Source: Lysobacter terrestris (GTDB lineage: Bacteria; Pseudomonadota; Gammaproteobacteria; Xanthomonadales; Xanthomonadaceae). Taken from it: a stretch of DNA of 64,000 nt. The notes beneath the pieces are model-generated. The model had not been told where the DNA came from and searched no databases. It saw nothing but the letters and a program-made list of their open reading frames with translations. Where the stretch lies: NCBI RefSeq assembly GCF_014489475.1, contig NZ_CP060820.1, positions 2,806,001-2,870,000 of the forward strand, given 5' to 3'. The position numbers and the translations under genes were made by a program. This document shows, one piece after another, positions 1 through 11,236 of the stretch (positions within the stretch are counted from its first letter, which is position 1; the number at the start of each line of letters is the position of its first letter).

Positions 1-1
1 G

Positions 2-211
2 GAAGAGCTCGACGAGCACCAGCCGGCCGCCGACCTGCTCGAAGTGGAAGGCATGGACGAGGAACTCGCATTCACCCTCGCCGCGCGCGGCGTGGTGACC
101 CGCGACGACCTCGCCGACCTCGCCACCGACGAACTGACCGATATCGAAGGCGTCGACGAGGACCGTGCGAAGGCGCTGATCATGGAAGCGCGCAAGCACT
201 GGTTCGAATGA
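2..211 (+). CDS. nusA: Transcription termination/antitermination factor NusA, C-terminal end (partial)
   Basis: The gene runs in from the left edge; only the last 69 codons are visible, ending in TGA. The peptide is acidic and holds repeated helix-hairpin-helix-like pieces ([19 protein letters not shown], then [16 protein letters not shown]). This matches the C-terminal acidic repeats of proteobacterial NusA, which contact the RNA polymerase alpha subunit or relieve autoinhibition. The position directly upstream of infB, rbfA, truB, rpsO and pnp is the conserved nusA operon order and supports the call. Nothing can be said about the S1 and KH domains, which lie outside the window. Confidence 0.9.
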   Translation, partial: EELDEHQPAADLLEVEGMDEELAFTLAARGVVTRDDLADLATDELTDIEGVDEDRAKALIMEARKHWFE

Positions 212-255
212 CCCCTCATCCTGCCGCCCACACGGGCCGGCCAGGCGCCACACGT

Positions 256-261
256 TAGAAT
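256..261 (+). promoter_or_regulatory. Candidate -10 element upstream of infB
   Basis: TAGAAT lies 51 bp before the infB start codon in the 100-bp nusA-infB gap, followed by a short leader. No good -35 is visible at 17 bp, so this may be a weak internal promoter inside the nusA operon. The call rests on the hexamer alone. Confidence 0.35.
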
Positions 262-311
262 CGCTCCATCACGCGCGGGATCCGTCCCGCGCCACGAGGA
301 CACGGAACCGA

Positions 312-2915
312 ATGTCGCAGCAAACCACCATCCGCAAACTCGCTGAACTGGTAAATACGCCGGTCGAGAAGTTGCTGGAGCAGCTGGCCGAAGCCGGCAT
401 GACCTTCAGCGGCCCCGACCAGGTCGTGACCAGCATCGAGAAGGTCAAGCTGCTTGGCTTCCTCAAGCGCTCGCACGGCAAGGCAGAGGCTGCCGAAGCC
501 GTCGAGGCGCCGAAGAAGATCACGCTCAATCGCAGCCGCAAAGAAGAGCTCACCGTCGGCGGTGGCAAGAACAAGGCCACGGTCGACGTCGTCGTGCGCA
601 AGAAGGTCACGCTGGTCAAGCCGACCGAGAAGTCGGGCGAGCCGGTGACCGACGAGCGCGCGGAGATCCTGCGCAAGCTCGAGGAATCGCGCGCCCGCAA
701 CACCGCCGAGCAGCAGCGCCTGGCCGAGACCGACCGCCGCCGCGCCGAGGAAGCCGATCGCCTCCGCCAGGAAGCCGAGGAAGCCGCGCGCCGCAAGGCC
801 GAGGAAGAGGCGCAGGCCAAGCTCGCCGATGCCAGCGCCGTAGCGGGCGACGAGGACGCGCCGGTGCGCAAGCCCGCCGCGCACGGCCATGGCCACGGTC
901 ATCCCAAGCCCGCTCCCGCGCGTCCCGCCGAGGCGGCGCGTGGCGCTCCCGCGCACAAGAACCGCGGCTCGCACGCGATGGTCACGACCGTCGAGGATGA
1001 CGATCGCACCAACCGCTTCGCCGGCCAGATGCACCTGAGCGCGTCCGATCGCGCACGGCGCACGACCAGCACGCGTGGCAAGGCCCGTCCGCAGCAGCGC
1101 CGCCAGGCCGAGCAGTCGCGTTCCGGCTCGGGCTTCACCCGTCCGCTTGCACCGATCGTGCGCGAAGTCGCCATCGGCGAAACCATCACTGTGGCCGACC
1201 TCGCGCAGAAGCTCGCGCTGAAGGGCGGTGACGTGGTGAAGGCGCTGTTCAAGATGGGCGTGATGGCGACCATCAACCAGTCCATCGACCACGACACCGC
1301 GGCGCTGGTGACCGAAGAACTCGGCCACACCGTGGTCAAGGCCAGCGAGAACACCGCGGAAGACGCGCTGCTCGCCCACGTCGAGGAAGCGCAGGGCGAC
1401 AAGGCCCCGCGTCCGCCGGTCGTCACCATCATGGGTCACGTCGACCACGGCAAGACCTCGCTGCTCGACTACATCCGCCGCACCCGCGTCGCCTCGGGCG
1501 AAGCCGGTGGCATCACCCAGCACATCGGCGCGTACCACGTCGAAACGCCGAAGGGCGTCGTCAGCTTCCTCGATACCCCGGGCCACGCAGCGTTCACGCA
1601 GATGCGTGCGCGCGGCGCCAAGCTCACCGACATCGTGGTGCTGGTGGTCGCCGCCGACGACGGCGTGATGCCGCAGACCAAGGAAGCGGTGCAGCACGCG
1701 AAGGCGGCGAAGGTGCCGCTGATCGTGGCGATCAACAAGATCGACAAGTCCGATGCCGACCCGCTGCGCGTGAAGAACGAGCTGCTGGCCGAACAGGTCG
1801 TGGCCGAAGACTTCGGCGGCGACACGCAGATGGTCGAGCTCTCGGCCAAGACCGGCCAGGGCGTCGACGACCTGCTCGACTCGATCCTGTTGCAGGCCGA
1901 AGTGCTCGACCTGCAGGCCGTGCCGACCGGCCGCGCCACCGGCGTGGTCATCGAATCCTCGCTCGACAAGGGCCGCGGTCCGGTTGCCACCGTGCTGGTG
2001 CAGCAGGGCGAACTCAAGAAGGGCGATTACCTCGTGTGCGGCGTGCAGTACGGCCGCGTGCGTGCGCTGTTCGACGAAACCGGTTCGCAGGTCAACTCGG
2101 CCGGTCCGTCGATCCCGGTGCAGGTGCTGGGCCTGTCGGGCGTGCCCGATTCCGGCGACGACTTCGTCGTGGTCGAGGACGAGCGCCTGGCCAAGGACGT
2201 CGCGCAGCAGCGCGATGCCAAGCGCCGCGAGTCGCGCCTCGTCGCCCAGGCGGGCAACCGCATGGAAGACATCATGTCGCAGATGGGCGAGGGCGCCGGT
2301 CAGCAGACGCTCAACCTCGTGGTCAAGGCCGACGTGCACGGTTCGGTGCAGGCCCTGCGCGAAGCGCTCACCGGCCTGTCCACCGACGCGATCCGCATCA
2401 ACGTGATCGGCGGCGGCGTCGGCGGCATCACCGAATCCGACGCCACGCTTGCCGCGACCTCGAAGGCCACGATCATCGGCTTCAACGTCCGTGCCGACGC
2501 CTCGGCCCGCAAGGTGATCGAAGGCAACGGCGTCGACCTGCGCTACTTCTCGATCATCTATGACGTGATCGACCAGGTGAAGCAGGTCGCTTCGGGCATC
2601 CTCGGCAAGGAGATCCGCGAAGAGATCATCGGTACCGCCGAGGTCCGCGACGTGTTCCGCAGCTCCAAGTTCGGCGCGGTTGCCGGCTGCATGGTGGTCG
2701 AGGGCGTGGTCAAGCGCCACAAGCCGATCCGCGTGCTGCGCGACAACACCGTCATCTTCGAGGGCGAGCTGGAATCGCTGCGCCGCTTCAAGGAGAACGT
2801 CGACGAAGTGCGCAACGGCACCGAGTGCGGCATCGGCGTCAAGGCGTACAACGACATCAAGGCCGGTGACCAGATCGAGTGCTTCGAACGCATCGAGGTC
2901 CAGCGCACCCTCTGA
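312..2915 (+). CDS. infB: Translation initiation factor IF-2
   Basis: IF-2 is the GTPase that brings initiator fMet-tRNA to the 30S subunit and promotes 50S joining. The 867-residue protein has the family layout. Residues 1-55 form the IF2_N fold ([14 protein letters not shown]). A charged Lys/Arg/Glu/Ala linker runs to about residue 290, with a His/Gly/Pro patch near residues 195-205. A second IF2_N-like block follows near residues 280-330. The G domain starts at about 372 with G1 [10 protein letters not shown]3 DTPGHAAF and G4 NKID, and C-terminal domains II-IV close with the usual [13 protein letters not shown] end. It starts at ATG after a purine-rich leader and is followed 12 bp later by rbfA. 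Confidence 0.98.
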   Translation: MSQQTTIRKLAELVNTPVEKLLEQLAEAGMTFSGPDQVVTSIEKVKLLGFLKRSHGKAEAAEAVEAPKKITLNRSRKEELTVGGGKNKATVDVVVRKKVTLVKPTEKSGEPVTDERAEILRKLEESRARNTAEQQRLAETDRRRAEEADRLRQEAEEAARRKAEEEAQAKLADASAVAGDEDAPVRKPAAHGHGHGHPKPAPARPAEAARGAPAHKNRGSHAMVTTVEDDDRTNRFAGQMHLSASDRARRTTSTRGKARPQQRRQAEQSRSGSGFTRPLAPIVREVAIGETITVADLAQKLALKGGDVVKALFKMGVMATINQSIDHDTAALVTEELGHTVVKASENTAEDALLAHVEEAQGDKAPRPPVVTIMGHVDHGKTSLLDYIRRTRVASGEAGGITQHIGAYHVETPKGVVSFLDTPGHAAFTQMRARGAKLTDIVVLVVAADDGVMPQTKEAVQHAKAAKVPLIVAINKIDKSDADPLRVKNELLAEQVVAEDFGGDTQMVELSAKTGQGVDDLLDSILLQAEVLDLQAVPTGRATGVVIESSLDKGRGPVATVLVQQGELKKGDYLVCGVQYGRVRALFDETGSQVNSAGPSIPVQVLGLSGVPDSGDDFVVVEDERLAKDVAQQRDAKRRESRLVAQAGNRMEDIMSQMGEGAGQQTLNLVVKADVHGSVQALREALTGLSTDAIRINVIGGGVGGITESDATLAATSKATIIGFNVRADASARKVIEGNGVDLRYFSIIYDVIDQVKQVASGILGKEIREEIIGTAEVRDVFRSSKFGAVAGCMVVEGVVKRHKPIRVLRDNTVIFEGELESLRRFKENVDEVRNGTECGIGVKAYNDIKAGDQIECFERIEVQRTL

Positions 2916-2927
2916 GGTGCCATCGCC

Positions 2928-3299
2928 ATGCCAGGTAAATCGTTCCATCGCACCGATCGCGTTTCCGCCCAGCTCCGTCGCGAGCTGGGCGCGATCGTGC
3001 ACACGACCGTGCGCCAGCACGGCCTTCCCTCGGTCAGCGTCTCGGACGTGGAGGTCACCCGTGACCTCGCGCACGCCAAGGTCTTCGTGACCGCGCTGCA
3101 GGAAGAGCGCTCCAAGGAAGCGGTGAAGGCGCTGAAGGAACTCGCGCCGCAGATCCGCTTCCAGCTCGGCCGGGCGATGAAGCTGCGCCACGTGCCCGAG
3201 CTGCATTTCCACTACGACGATTCCGTCGACCGTGGCGAGCGCATCAACAACCTGCTGCGCGACAACCCGGCCATCGCCGACGACGGCGACACCGATTGA
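2928..3299 (+). CDS. rbfA: 30S ribosome-binding factor RbfA
   Basis: RbfA is a small KH-like protein that binds pre-30S particles and assists 16S rRNA 5'-end maturation. The 123 residues start [15 protein letters not shown] and contain the family signatures [18 protein letters not shown] and the late block [20 protein letters not shown], which the family shares. It follows infB by 12 bp in the standard order. Stop is TGA at the start of a palindromic repeat region that separates it from truB. Confidence 0.97.
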   Translation: MPGKSFHRTDRVSAQLRRELGAIVHTTVRQHGLPSVSVSDVEVTRDLAHAKVFVTALQEERSKEAVKALKELAPQIRFQLGRAMKLRHVPELHFHYDDSVDRGERINNLLRDNPAIADDGDTD

Positions 3300-3305
3300 G
3301 GACCG

Positions 3306-3372
3306 GGCGGGCTCAGGCCCGCCGCTGTCCCGCCGCCTTGTCCGGCTCCCCCATGGCGGGCTTGAGCCCGCC
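3306..3372. repeat. Pair of REP-like GC-rich palindromes between rbfA and truB
   Basis: Two near-identical 18-bp palindromes, GGCGGGCTCAGGCCCGCC at 3306-3323 and GGCGGGCTTGAGCCCGCC at 3355-3372, are separated by 31 bp. Each can form an 8-bp stem. They fill the rbfA-truB gap and resemble dispersed REP elements of this lineage. They could stabilise the upstream mRNA or weakly attenuate; there is no T-run, so I do not call a terminator. Confidence 0.75.
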
Positions 3373-3394
3373 CTACGATCGCTACGATCCCGCG

Positions 3395-4351
3395 ATGAGC
3401 AAGAAGCCGCGCACCATCTTCCGCAAGCTCGACGGCATCCTGTTGCTCGACAAGCCGCAGGGGCTCAGCTCCAACCAGGCGCTGCAGCGGGTGCGGCACC
3501 TGTTCCGTGCGGAGAAGGCCGGGCACACCGGTAGCCTCGACCCCCTGGCGACCGGCCTGCTGCCGGTCTGCTTCGGCGAGGCCACCAAGATCGCGGGCCT
3601 GCTGCTGGGCGCGCACAAAGCCTACGAGACCACGGCCGCGCTCGGCCTGACCACCGACACCGACGATGCGGACGGCGCTCCGCTGCTGCGCCGGGACGTT
3701 CCCGGTGACCTCGGCGAGGCACGCATCGAAGCCGCGCTGGCGCCGCTGCGCGGCCGCATCCGCCAACGCGCCCCGATCTATTCCGCGCTGAAGCAGGGCG
3801 GCGAGCCGCTCTACGTCAAGGCGCGCCGGGGCGAGGCCATCGAGGCCCCCGAGCGCGAGGTCGAGGTCCACCAGTTGCGGGTCCTGGAGCGGCAGGCGGA
3901 GCGGATCCGGTTGCTGGTCGAATGCGGCTCCGGCACCTACGTGCGCAGCCTCGTCCGCGATATGGGCGAAAGCCTGGGCTGCGGCGCCCACGTCGCCACG
4001 CTGCGCCGCCTGTGGGTGGACCCGTTCGGCGAGCCGCGCATGTTCACGCTCGACCAGCTGCTGGCCCTGGCCGAAACCGGGGGCGAGGCCGCCCTGGAAG
4101 CCTGCCTGCTGCCGATCGAGGCGGGACTGACCGGCTTCCCCCGGGTCGAGTTGGACGACGTCCAGGCCCGGCGCCTGGGGCAGGGGCAGCGGCTCGGGCT
4201 GGATGGGGTCGAGCCGGCCGCATGCGTCGCGATCCATGCCCGCGGCGGGCGTGTGCTCGGGCTGGGCGAGGTCGATTCCGACGGAGTCCTGCGCCCCACG
4301 CGCCTGTTCACATGGACCACCGAGGCCGCGGCTGCGCCGGCAAACCCGTAG
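3395..4351 (+). CDS. truB: tRNA pseudouridine(55) synthase TruB
   Basis: TruB makes pseudouridine 55 in the T-loop of elongator tRNAs and acts as a tRNA chaperone. At 318 residues it matches family length. The block [17 protein letters not shown] at residues 14-30 and the catalytic motif [12 protein letters not shown], with Asp49 as nucleophile, are both present. The RNA-contact block [18 protein letters not shown] and a C-terminal PUA-like domain follow. An upstream in-frame TTG at 3296 is open but runs through the palindromic repeat, so I chose the ATG that starts [14 protein letters not shown]. Confidence 0.96.
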   Translation: MSKKPRTIFRKLDGILLLDKPQGLSSNQALQRVRHLFRAEKAGHTGSLDPLATGLLPVCFGEATKIAGLLLGAHKAYETTAALGLTTDTDDADGAPLLRRDVPGDLGEARIEAALAPLRGRIRQRAPIYSALKQGGEPLYVKARRGEAIEAPEREVEVHQLRVLERQAERIRLLVECGSGTYVRSLVRDMGESLGCGAHVATLRRLWVDPFGEPRMFTLDQLLALAETGGEAALEACLLPIEAGLTGFPRVELDDVQARRLGQGQRLGLDGVEPAACVAIHARGGRVLGLGEVDSDGVLRPTRLFTWTTEAAAAPANP

Positions 4352-4392
4352 CGCGCCTGCGCGCGGACCGGGTTTCCGGAGTGCCAAGGCGG

Positions 4393-4421
4393 TCGCAATC
4401 CCAGGCCCGCGCTGCTACAAT
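4393..4421 (+). promoter_or_regulatory. Candidate rpsO promoter
   Basis: A good -10 hexamer TACAAT (4416-4421) lies about 127 bp upstream of the rpsO ATG; TCGCAA sits 17 bp before it as a weak -35. The long leader would suit the S15 feedback control known in other bacteria. I cannot confirm the pseudoknot by eye. Confidence 0.45.
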
Positions 4422-4547
4422 CCGCGCGCTTTTCAAGGACGTTGAAAAGCTCCACATCTCCAGCAAACGGCGGACCAGGCGGTGCGTCGGCAATGCTATT
4501 GCCGATTCGCGTTCTGCAGGCCTCGCATCCAACAAGGCACAAACACG

Positions 4548-4808
4548 ATGTCGATCGACACCAACAAGATCATTGAAGAACACAAGCGCGGCGCGGGCGA
4601 TACCGGCTCCCCGGAAGTCCAGGTCGCCCTGCTGACCGCTCGCATCGAGCAGCTCACCGGCCACTTCAAGGTCCACAAGCAGGACCACCACAGCCGTCGT
4701 GGCCTGCTGCAGATGGTCAACCGCCGCCGCAGCCTGCTCGACTACCTCAAGCGCAAGGACAACGAGCGCTACAAGGCCCTGATCGAGAAGCTCGGTCTGC
4801 GCCGATAA
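4548..4808 (+). CDS. rpsO: 30S ribosomal protein S15
   Basis: S15 is a primary 16S rRNA-binding protein of the 30S platform. The 86-residue product starts [20 protein letters not shown] and carries the invariant block [20 protein letters not shown], the DHHSRRGLL rRNA contact and the C-terminal [13 protein letters not shown] helix. The reading frame is open 66 nt upstream, but the ATG at 4548 gives the exact family length. It is followed by an intrinsic terminator and then pnp, the usual rpsO-pnp arrangement. Confidence 0.98.
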   Translation: MSIDTNKIIEEHKRGAGDTGSPEVQVALLTARIEQLTGHFKVHKQDHHSRRGLLQMVNRRRSLLDYLKRKDNERYKALIEKLGLRR

Positions 4809-4820
4809 ACGAAACTCCAA

Positions 4821-4851
4821 CCGCGGCGCAGCGATGCGCCGCGGTTTTTTT
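4821..4851 (+). terminator. rpsO intrinsic terminator
   Basis: The stem CCGCGGCGCA/TGCGCCGCGG with a four-base loop is followed by seven T. It starts 12 bp after the rpsO stop codon. In rpsO-pnp operons such a hairpin usually lets some transcription pass into pnp. Confidence 0.9.
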
Positions 4852-4876
4852 CGGGCTTCATCCCGGAAGTTTTCGG

Positions 4877-4954
4877 GTCATCCCGAGCGCAGCGAGGGAC
4901 CTGTTTTTCGGCAGCGCGAAGCGAAAACAGATCCCTCACTCCGTTCGGGATGAC
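4877..4954. repeat. Imperfect inverted repeat between rpsO and pnp
   Basis: The left arm GTCATCCCGAGCGCAGCGAG is answered by a right arm ending CTCCGTTCGGGATGAC, with inner arms GGGACCTGTTTT and AAAACAGATCCC. This gives a ~78-bp foldback around a short loop. The arms are of the type dispersed in this lineage. The transcript could form a long hairpin ahead of pnp, a possible RNase III target; that role is inference. Confidence 0.7.
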
Positions 4955-5040
4955 AACAGAATCAACGGCTGTCTCATCGCAGCCAAACCGCGCCGGGCAG
5001 GGGCCCGCGTGGAACGAATCAGAAACCAGGACTATCCAAC

Positions 5041-7149
<2,109 letters not shown>

Positions 7150-7171
7150 GCCGCGCATCCTGCGTCGAATC

Positions 7172-7200
7172 GAAAAAGCGGGCTTCGGCCCGCTTTTTCT
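7172..7200 (+). terminator. pnp intrinsic terminator
   Basis: Hairpin AAAAAGCGGGC-TTCG-GCCCGCTTTTT lies 22 bp after the pnp stop codon. The flanking A and T runs would let it work in both directions. It closes the infB-to-pnp block. Confidence 0.93.
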
Positions 7201-7317
7201 TTGTGCGTTCCTTGTGCGGCCGTGCGCAAGCGGATGGTTGCGCGGCAATGCGACGCAGGCCTCCATGCCGCGTTCCGTCGATGGCGCGGGTTCGCCAATG
7301 CGGGTAGCCTGCGGGCC

Positions 7318-9666
7318 ATGCAGCCGGCTCCCCTGTACCGTTTCGGCGACTTCGTGCTCGATCCCGCCGTGCGCGAACTGTGGCATTGCGGCGCGCCGAT
7401 TTCGCTGCCGCCCAAGTCGTTCGATTGCCTGGTCTACCTGCTCGAACACCGCGACCGCGCGGTCGGCCGCGACGAGTTGATCGCAGCGGTGTGGGGCAAG
7501 GTGGACGTCAGCGACGCGGTGTTGGCGCAGACGTTGTTGCGCGCGCGCCGTGCGGTAGGCGATACCGGCAGCGAACAGACCACGATCCGCACCGTGCCGC
7601 GTTTCGGCTACCACTGGGTGGCCGCGGTGCATGCGATGGCGCGCACGACGCTTGAAGAAGCGGGCGCGGATACCGGCACGAACGCTGCGGCGCCATCGCC
7701 CGAACCCGCGACGGATGTCGCGCCGGCGGTCGCAGGCGAAAGCCCGGCCACTGCATCGTCCGCGCGTGAGTCGCGTTGGCGCTGGGCCGCGCTGGTGTCG
7801 GCGGCAGCGGTCGCACTGGCGTTGCTGTCGTGGTGGGGATGGCAGGGTCGTAACGGCACCGTCGACCCGACGACGCGGACCGCGGCCGGATCCCGCCTCG
7901 CCGTCGTGCTGCCGGTGACGATCGCTGACGAAAACGCGGAGCAGGCCTGGGTGCGGCTGGGGGCGATGGACTACATCGCCAGCCGCCTGCGCGGCAACGG
8001 CGACGTGAATGTCCTGCCGAGCAGCCAGGTGCTGCAGCTGGCGGGGGCCCGCGGCGACAGCGGCGATGCGCAGGCGCGACGCCTGCTCGATACCACCGGC
8101 GCGCGCTGGGTCATGCAGCCGCAGGCGATCGCCGGCGGCAAGGACTGGACGGTGCGCCTGCACCTGCTCGAAGCAGGCAAGCCGGCGGTCGATGTCGAAG
8201 CCCGCGGCGACACCGCGCTGGCCGCAGCGGCCACGGCCACCGATACCCTGCTGCGCCGGCTCGGGCGCCTGCGCAGCGATGCCGCGCCCGCGCCGACCGC
8301 GCTGGCCGAGCGCCTGCAGCAGATCGATGCGGAACTGCTGGCCGGGCAACTGGCCAATGCGCGCGCGCTGATCCAGGGCGCCGCGCCGGAACTGCGGAAG
8401 GAACCACAACTGCAGTTGCGCGAAGGACAACTGGAATTCCGCGCCGGCCGCTTCGCCGAATCGACGCGCGTGTTCGACGGCCTGCTCGCGGAGGGACGCG
8501 CCGTGCCCGACGAGATCCGGGCACAGGCGGCGGCGGGGCTGGGTGCGACGGCGATCCGCTCCGGCGATTTCCGCGTTGCCGAACAGCGCTACTCGGAGGC
8601 GCTGGCACTGCTCGAGCCTGCGCGGGCGTCCGATCCGGCCCTGCTGGGCAACGCCTACAACGGCCGTGGCATCGCCCGCGTCGAGCTCGGGCACGAAGCG
8701 GATGGGATCGCCGACATCGGCCGGGCGCGACTGGCGATGCAGCGCGCCGGCAACGAACTGGAAACGGCTTCGGTCGATACCAACCTGGGCATGATCGAAA
8801 GCCATCGCGGCAACGACACGCGCGCGTTGCAGCAGTTCGATCGCGCCATCGCCACCTTCGAGCGCTTCGGCGTGCAGGACAACCTGGTGGCGGTGTTGCA
8901 GGCCAAGGCGAACTCGCAGATGCGCATGGCGCAACCGGCGGCGGCACTGGCCACCATCGAGCGCGCGGCCGCACGCATCGATGAGATCGAAAACCCCGTG
9001 CTCGCCGAGCGCATCGGCCTGGTACATGCCAGGGTGTCGATCGCCAACGGCCGCCTGCGCGAGGCTGACGCGTGGATCGCGCGCCTGCAGGGCAAGGCCC
9101 GCGTCGAGACGCAGCCGGCGCTGGATGCGCTGCGCCTGCGCTTGCGCCTGGTGCGCGGCGATGCCCGCGGTGCGGCGGGGCTGGCGCAGGCCATGGCGAA
9201 GGCCGGCGATGCCGATGGCGAGCGGATCCTGCTCGGCGTGCAGGCGGCGTTGCGCGTCGATGATCGCGACGCCGCGCGCGCATGGCTGGCGCGCGCCGAT
9301 GCGCAGGTGCGCGACGGCATGCCCTGGCTGCTCGCCAAGGCGTTGCTGGCGGCGCGCGAAACGCCCGCGGCCAGCGAATCGGCATTCACCGCCGCCGAAG
9401 CGGCGCTGAGCAAGGACGGCACGCTGGATGCACGCGTGATCGTCGGATGCGCGCATGCCGTCGCCCTGGTCGAGCAGGGCGCGACCGATCGCGCCGGCGC
9501 GCTGCTCGGCGAGATCGCGACGCTGGCCGACAACGACTATCGCGTCGCCCATACCACCCTGGCGTTGTATCGCGCGCTAGGCGACCACAGCGCCGCCGGC
9601 AACAGCGAAGCCGCGGTGCGGCGCCTGGCCGGCGAGCGCGATCCACTGCGGCCGCTGGTGTATTGA
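7318..9666 (+). CDS. CadC-like membrane regulator: winged-helix domain, one TM segment, TPR-rich sensor
   Basis: Residues 1-100 form an OmpR-type winged helix (FGDFVLDPAVRELWHCG ... LPPKSFDCLVYLLEH ... RTVPRFGYHW). One predicted membrane helix follows near residues 155-177 (WAALVSAAAVALALLSWWGW). A long Ala-rich C-terminal region carries TPR-like helical repeats from about residue 340. This one-component layout puts DNA binding in the cytoplasm and the sensor outside the membrane, as in CadC and ToxR. The frame is open upstream to 7201 through the pnp terminator, so I used the ATG that starts MQPAPLYRFGDF. It stands alone between terminators; its target is unknown. Confidence 0.85.
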   Translation: MQPAPLYRFGDFVLDPAVRELWHCGAPISLPPKSFDCLVYLLEHRDRAVGRDELIAAVWGKVDVSDAVLAQTLLRARRAVGDTGSEQTTIRTVPRFGYHWVAAVHAMARTTLEEAGADTGTNAAAPSPEPATDVAPAVAGESPATASSARESRWRWAALVSAAAVALALLSWWGWQGRNGTVDPTTRTAAGSRLAVVLPVTIADENAEQAWVRLGAMDYIASRLRGNGDVNVLPSSQVLQLAGARGDSGDAQARRLLDTTGARWVMQPQAIAGGKDWTVRLHLLEAGKPAVDVEARGDTALAAAATATDTLLRRLGRLRSDAAPAPTALAERLQQIDAELLAGQLANARALIQGAAPELRKEPQLQLREGQLEFRAGRFAESTRVFDGLLAEGRAVPDEIRAQAAAGLGATAIRSGDFRVAEQRYSEALALLEPARASDPALLGNAYNGRGIARVELGHEADGIADIGRARLAMQRAGNELETASVDTNLGMIESHRGNDTRALQQFDRAIATFERFGVQDNLVAVLQAKANSQMRMAQPAAALATIERAAARIDEIENPVLAERIGLVHARVSIANGRLREADAWIARLQGKARVETQPALDALRLRLRLVRGDARGAAGLAQAMAKAGDADGERILLGVQAALRVDDRDAARAWLARADAQVRDGMPWLLAKALLAARETPAASESAFTAAEAALSKDGTLDARVIVGCAHAVALVEQGATDRAGALLGEIATLADNDYRVAHTTLALYRALGDHSAAGNSEAAVRRLAGERDPLRPLVY

Positions 9667-9671
9667 TCCGC

Positions 9672-9707
9672 GCAAAAAAAGAGGCCCCGGCTTGGAACCG
9701 GGGCCTC
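9672..9707 (-). terminator. Terminator of the protease operon
   Basis: On the minus strand a 12-bp GC stem (GAGGCCCCGG/CCGGGGCCTC core) is followed by seven T. It starts 39 bp after the stop codon at 9747 and so ends the 13024-9747 transcript, converging with the + regulator gene. Confidence 0.9.
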
Positions 9708-9746
9708 GCAGGCGTTGTTGCCTACAACCTTTACCGCGTACGACGT

Positions 9747-11222
9747 TTACTTGACCGCGCCCGATTCCTTCTTGCCGAGCACGCCGTCGCGACCGATGTT
9801 CTGGATCGCCACGTCGCTGTCGGTGAAGGAGGAATGGCTGTTCCAGGCGAAGGCGGCGTAGCCGTCGCGGCTGGCGGTGCCGCTCAGCTTGGAGATGCCG
9901 GTGGGGCCGGTCTTGATGGAGACGATGCCGCGGCTCCAGCCGTAGTTGCCGTCACGGGTGATGTACGTCGCCTGGATCGGCATCGGCAGCGGATAGCTTT
10001 CCAGTGCCCACGCCGCGACGAAGCCATCGCCCATCGGCACCATCGTCACCTCCGACTTCGCGATCGGATCCAGCGGCAGCAGCACGTTGCCGGTGTCGCT
10101 CCACTGGCGGTTGCCCTGGCCGTCGAAGCGCTGCGCGTAGATGCCGGACTGGGAGAAGGCGCTGCCCGGGGTGCGTTCGCGCCACAGCACATAGGTGTCG
10201 TCGTTGCCGGCGTCGTAGCTCACCGAGCATTCGCCGCGGTTGTTGACGTTGTCGGTGGACACCGGCAGGCCGTTGTGGGGGAAGCGCTCGCCGCCGTCGG
10301 CATTGATGTGCTGCACCCGCACGCGCCGGCTGGAAACGCCGAAGGTGTAATCCCAGCAGTACACCGCGCCGCCGTTGCCGTCGGTGACGAAGCGCGCGAA
10401 CGAGCCGTTGGGGATCGCGCCGCTGGCGTTGTCGTCCCACAGCTTGACCGGGGTCGCGCCCCACACAGGTTGCCCGTTGGCGTCGTACTTCTGCGTCCAG
10501 AACTGGTTGATGAAGCGTCCCAGCTGGGCGTTCCAGCTGACGATGAAGCCGCCGTCCTCGGAGGCGTGCAGGTCGGCCATGATGAAACTGGTGCCGGCCA
10601 CCTGCGGAACCTGGATGTTCTGCTCGCCCCACAGCAGGGCGCCGTTGGCGTCGAGCCGCTGCAGCACCACGCGGCCCTGGCCGTTGATGTTGTAGTTCAC
10701 CGTCCAGGCGACCACCGCGCCGCCGTCGGCGGTGGCGACGATGCGCGGCGACAGCGCGCCGTAGTCGCCGCCATCCGGCAGGCGGACCAGGCCCGATTCG
10801 TTGCCCCACAGCGGCGTGCCGTCGGGCGCGACCTTGCTGACGATGATGTGGAACTTGCCGTCGACCTGGCTGATGTCGTGGAAGGCCAGCAGCGCGTTGC
10901 CATCGGCATCCACATCGATGCCGTAGTCGGTGGTGTACGCCAGGCCACGATCGGCGACCAGCCGGCCGTTGTGGCCCCATTGCGGTCGGCCCTTGACGTC
11001 CAGTCGCTGCAGGCGGACGTCGTAGCCGCCGTTGGCGTTGTCGAACCACACCGAGTAGTAGCCGCCGTCGGCGGTCGCGGCCAGCTTGGGCTGGACCTGT
11101 TCAAGCGGACCATCGCCGATGACCAGGTTGGCGTCGGCGGTCTTGGACCACTGCGCGAAAGCGGTCAGCGGGGCGATCAGTGCGGCCAGGGCGAGGGCCT
11201 GGCGGGAAATGCGAAGCGTCAT
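9747..11222 (-). CDS. Secreted repeat protein of unknown function, cotranscribed with the subtilase
   Basis: The 491-residue product begins with a Sec signal peptide (MTLRISRQALALAALIAP..AFA, cut near residue 23). It has at least four copies of a motif of the form L-Q-R-L-D-x-x-G-x-x-x-W-G (LQRLDVKGRPQWG, LQRLDANGALLWGE, QKYDANGQPVWGA, AQRFDGQGNRQWSD). Such blade-length repeats suggest a beta-propeller, but this is inference; no catalytic motif is seen. It starts 14 bp after the protease stop, so the two are almost certainly one operon. It may be a partner, inhibitor or substrate of the protease, or an independent exoprotein. Confidence 0.75.
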   Translation of the reverse strand: MTLRISRQALALAALIAPLTAFAQWSKTADANLVIGDGPLEQVQPKLAATADGGYYSVWFDNANGGYDVRLQRLDVKGRPQWGHNGRLVADRGLAYTTDYGIDVDADGNALLAFHDISQVDGKFHIIVSKVAPDGTPLWGNESGLVRLPDGGDYGALSPRIVATADGGAVVAWTVNYNINGQGRVVLQRLDANGALLWGEQNIQVPQVAGTSFIMADLHASEDGGFIVSWNAQLGRFINQFWTQKYDANGQPVWGATPVKLWDDNASGAIPNGSFARFVTDGNGGAVYCWDYTFGVSSRRVRVQHINADGGERFPHNGLPVSTDNVNNRGECSVSYDAGNDDTYVLWRERTPGSAFSQSGIYAQRFDGQGNRQWSDTGNVLLPLDPIAKSEVTMVPMGDGFVAAWALESYPLPMPIQATYITRDGNYGWSRGIVSIKTGPTGISKLSGTASRDGYAAFAWNSHSSFTDSDVAIQNIGRDGVLGKKESGAVK

Positions 11223-11236
11223 GTCTGTCTCCGGAA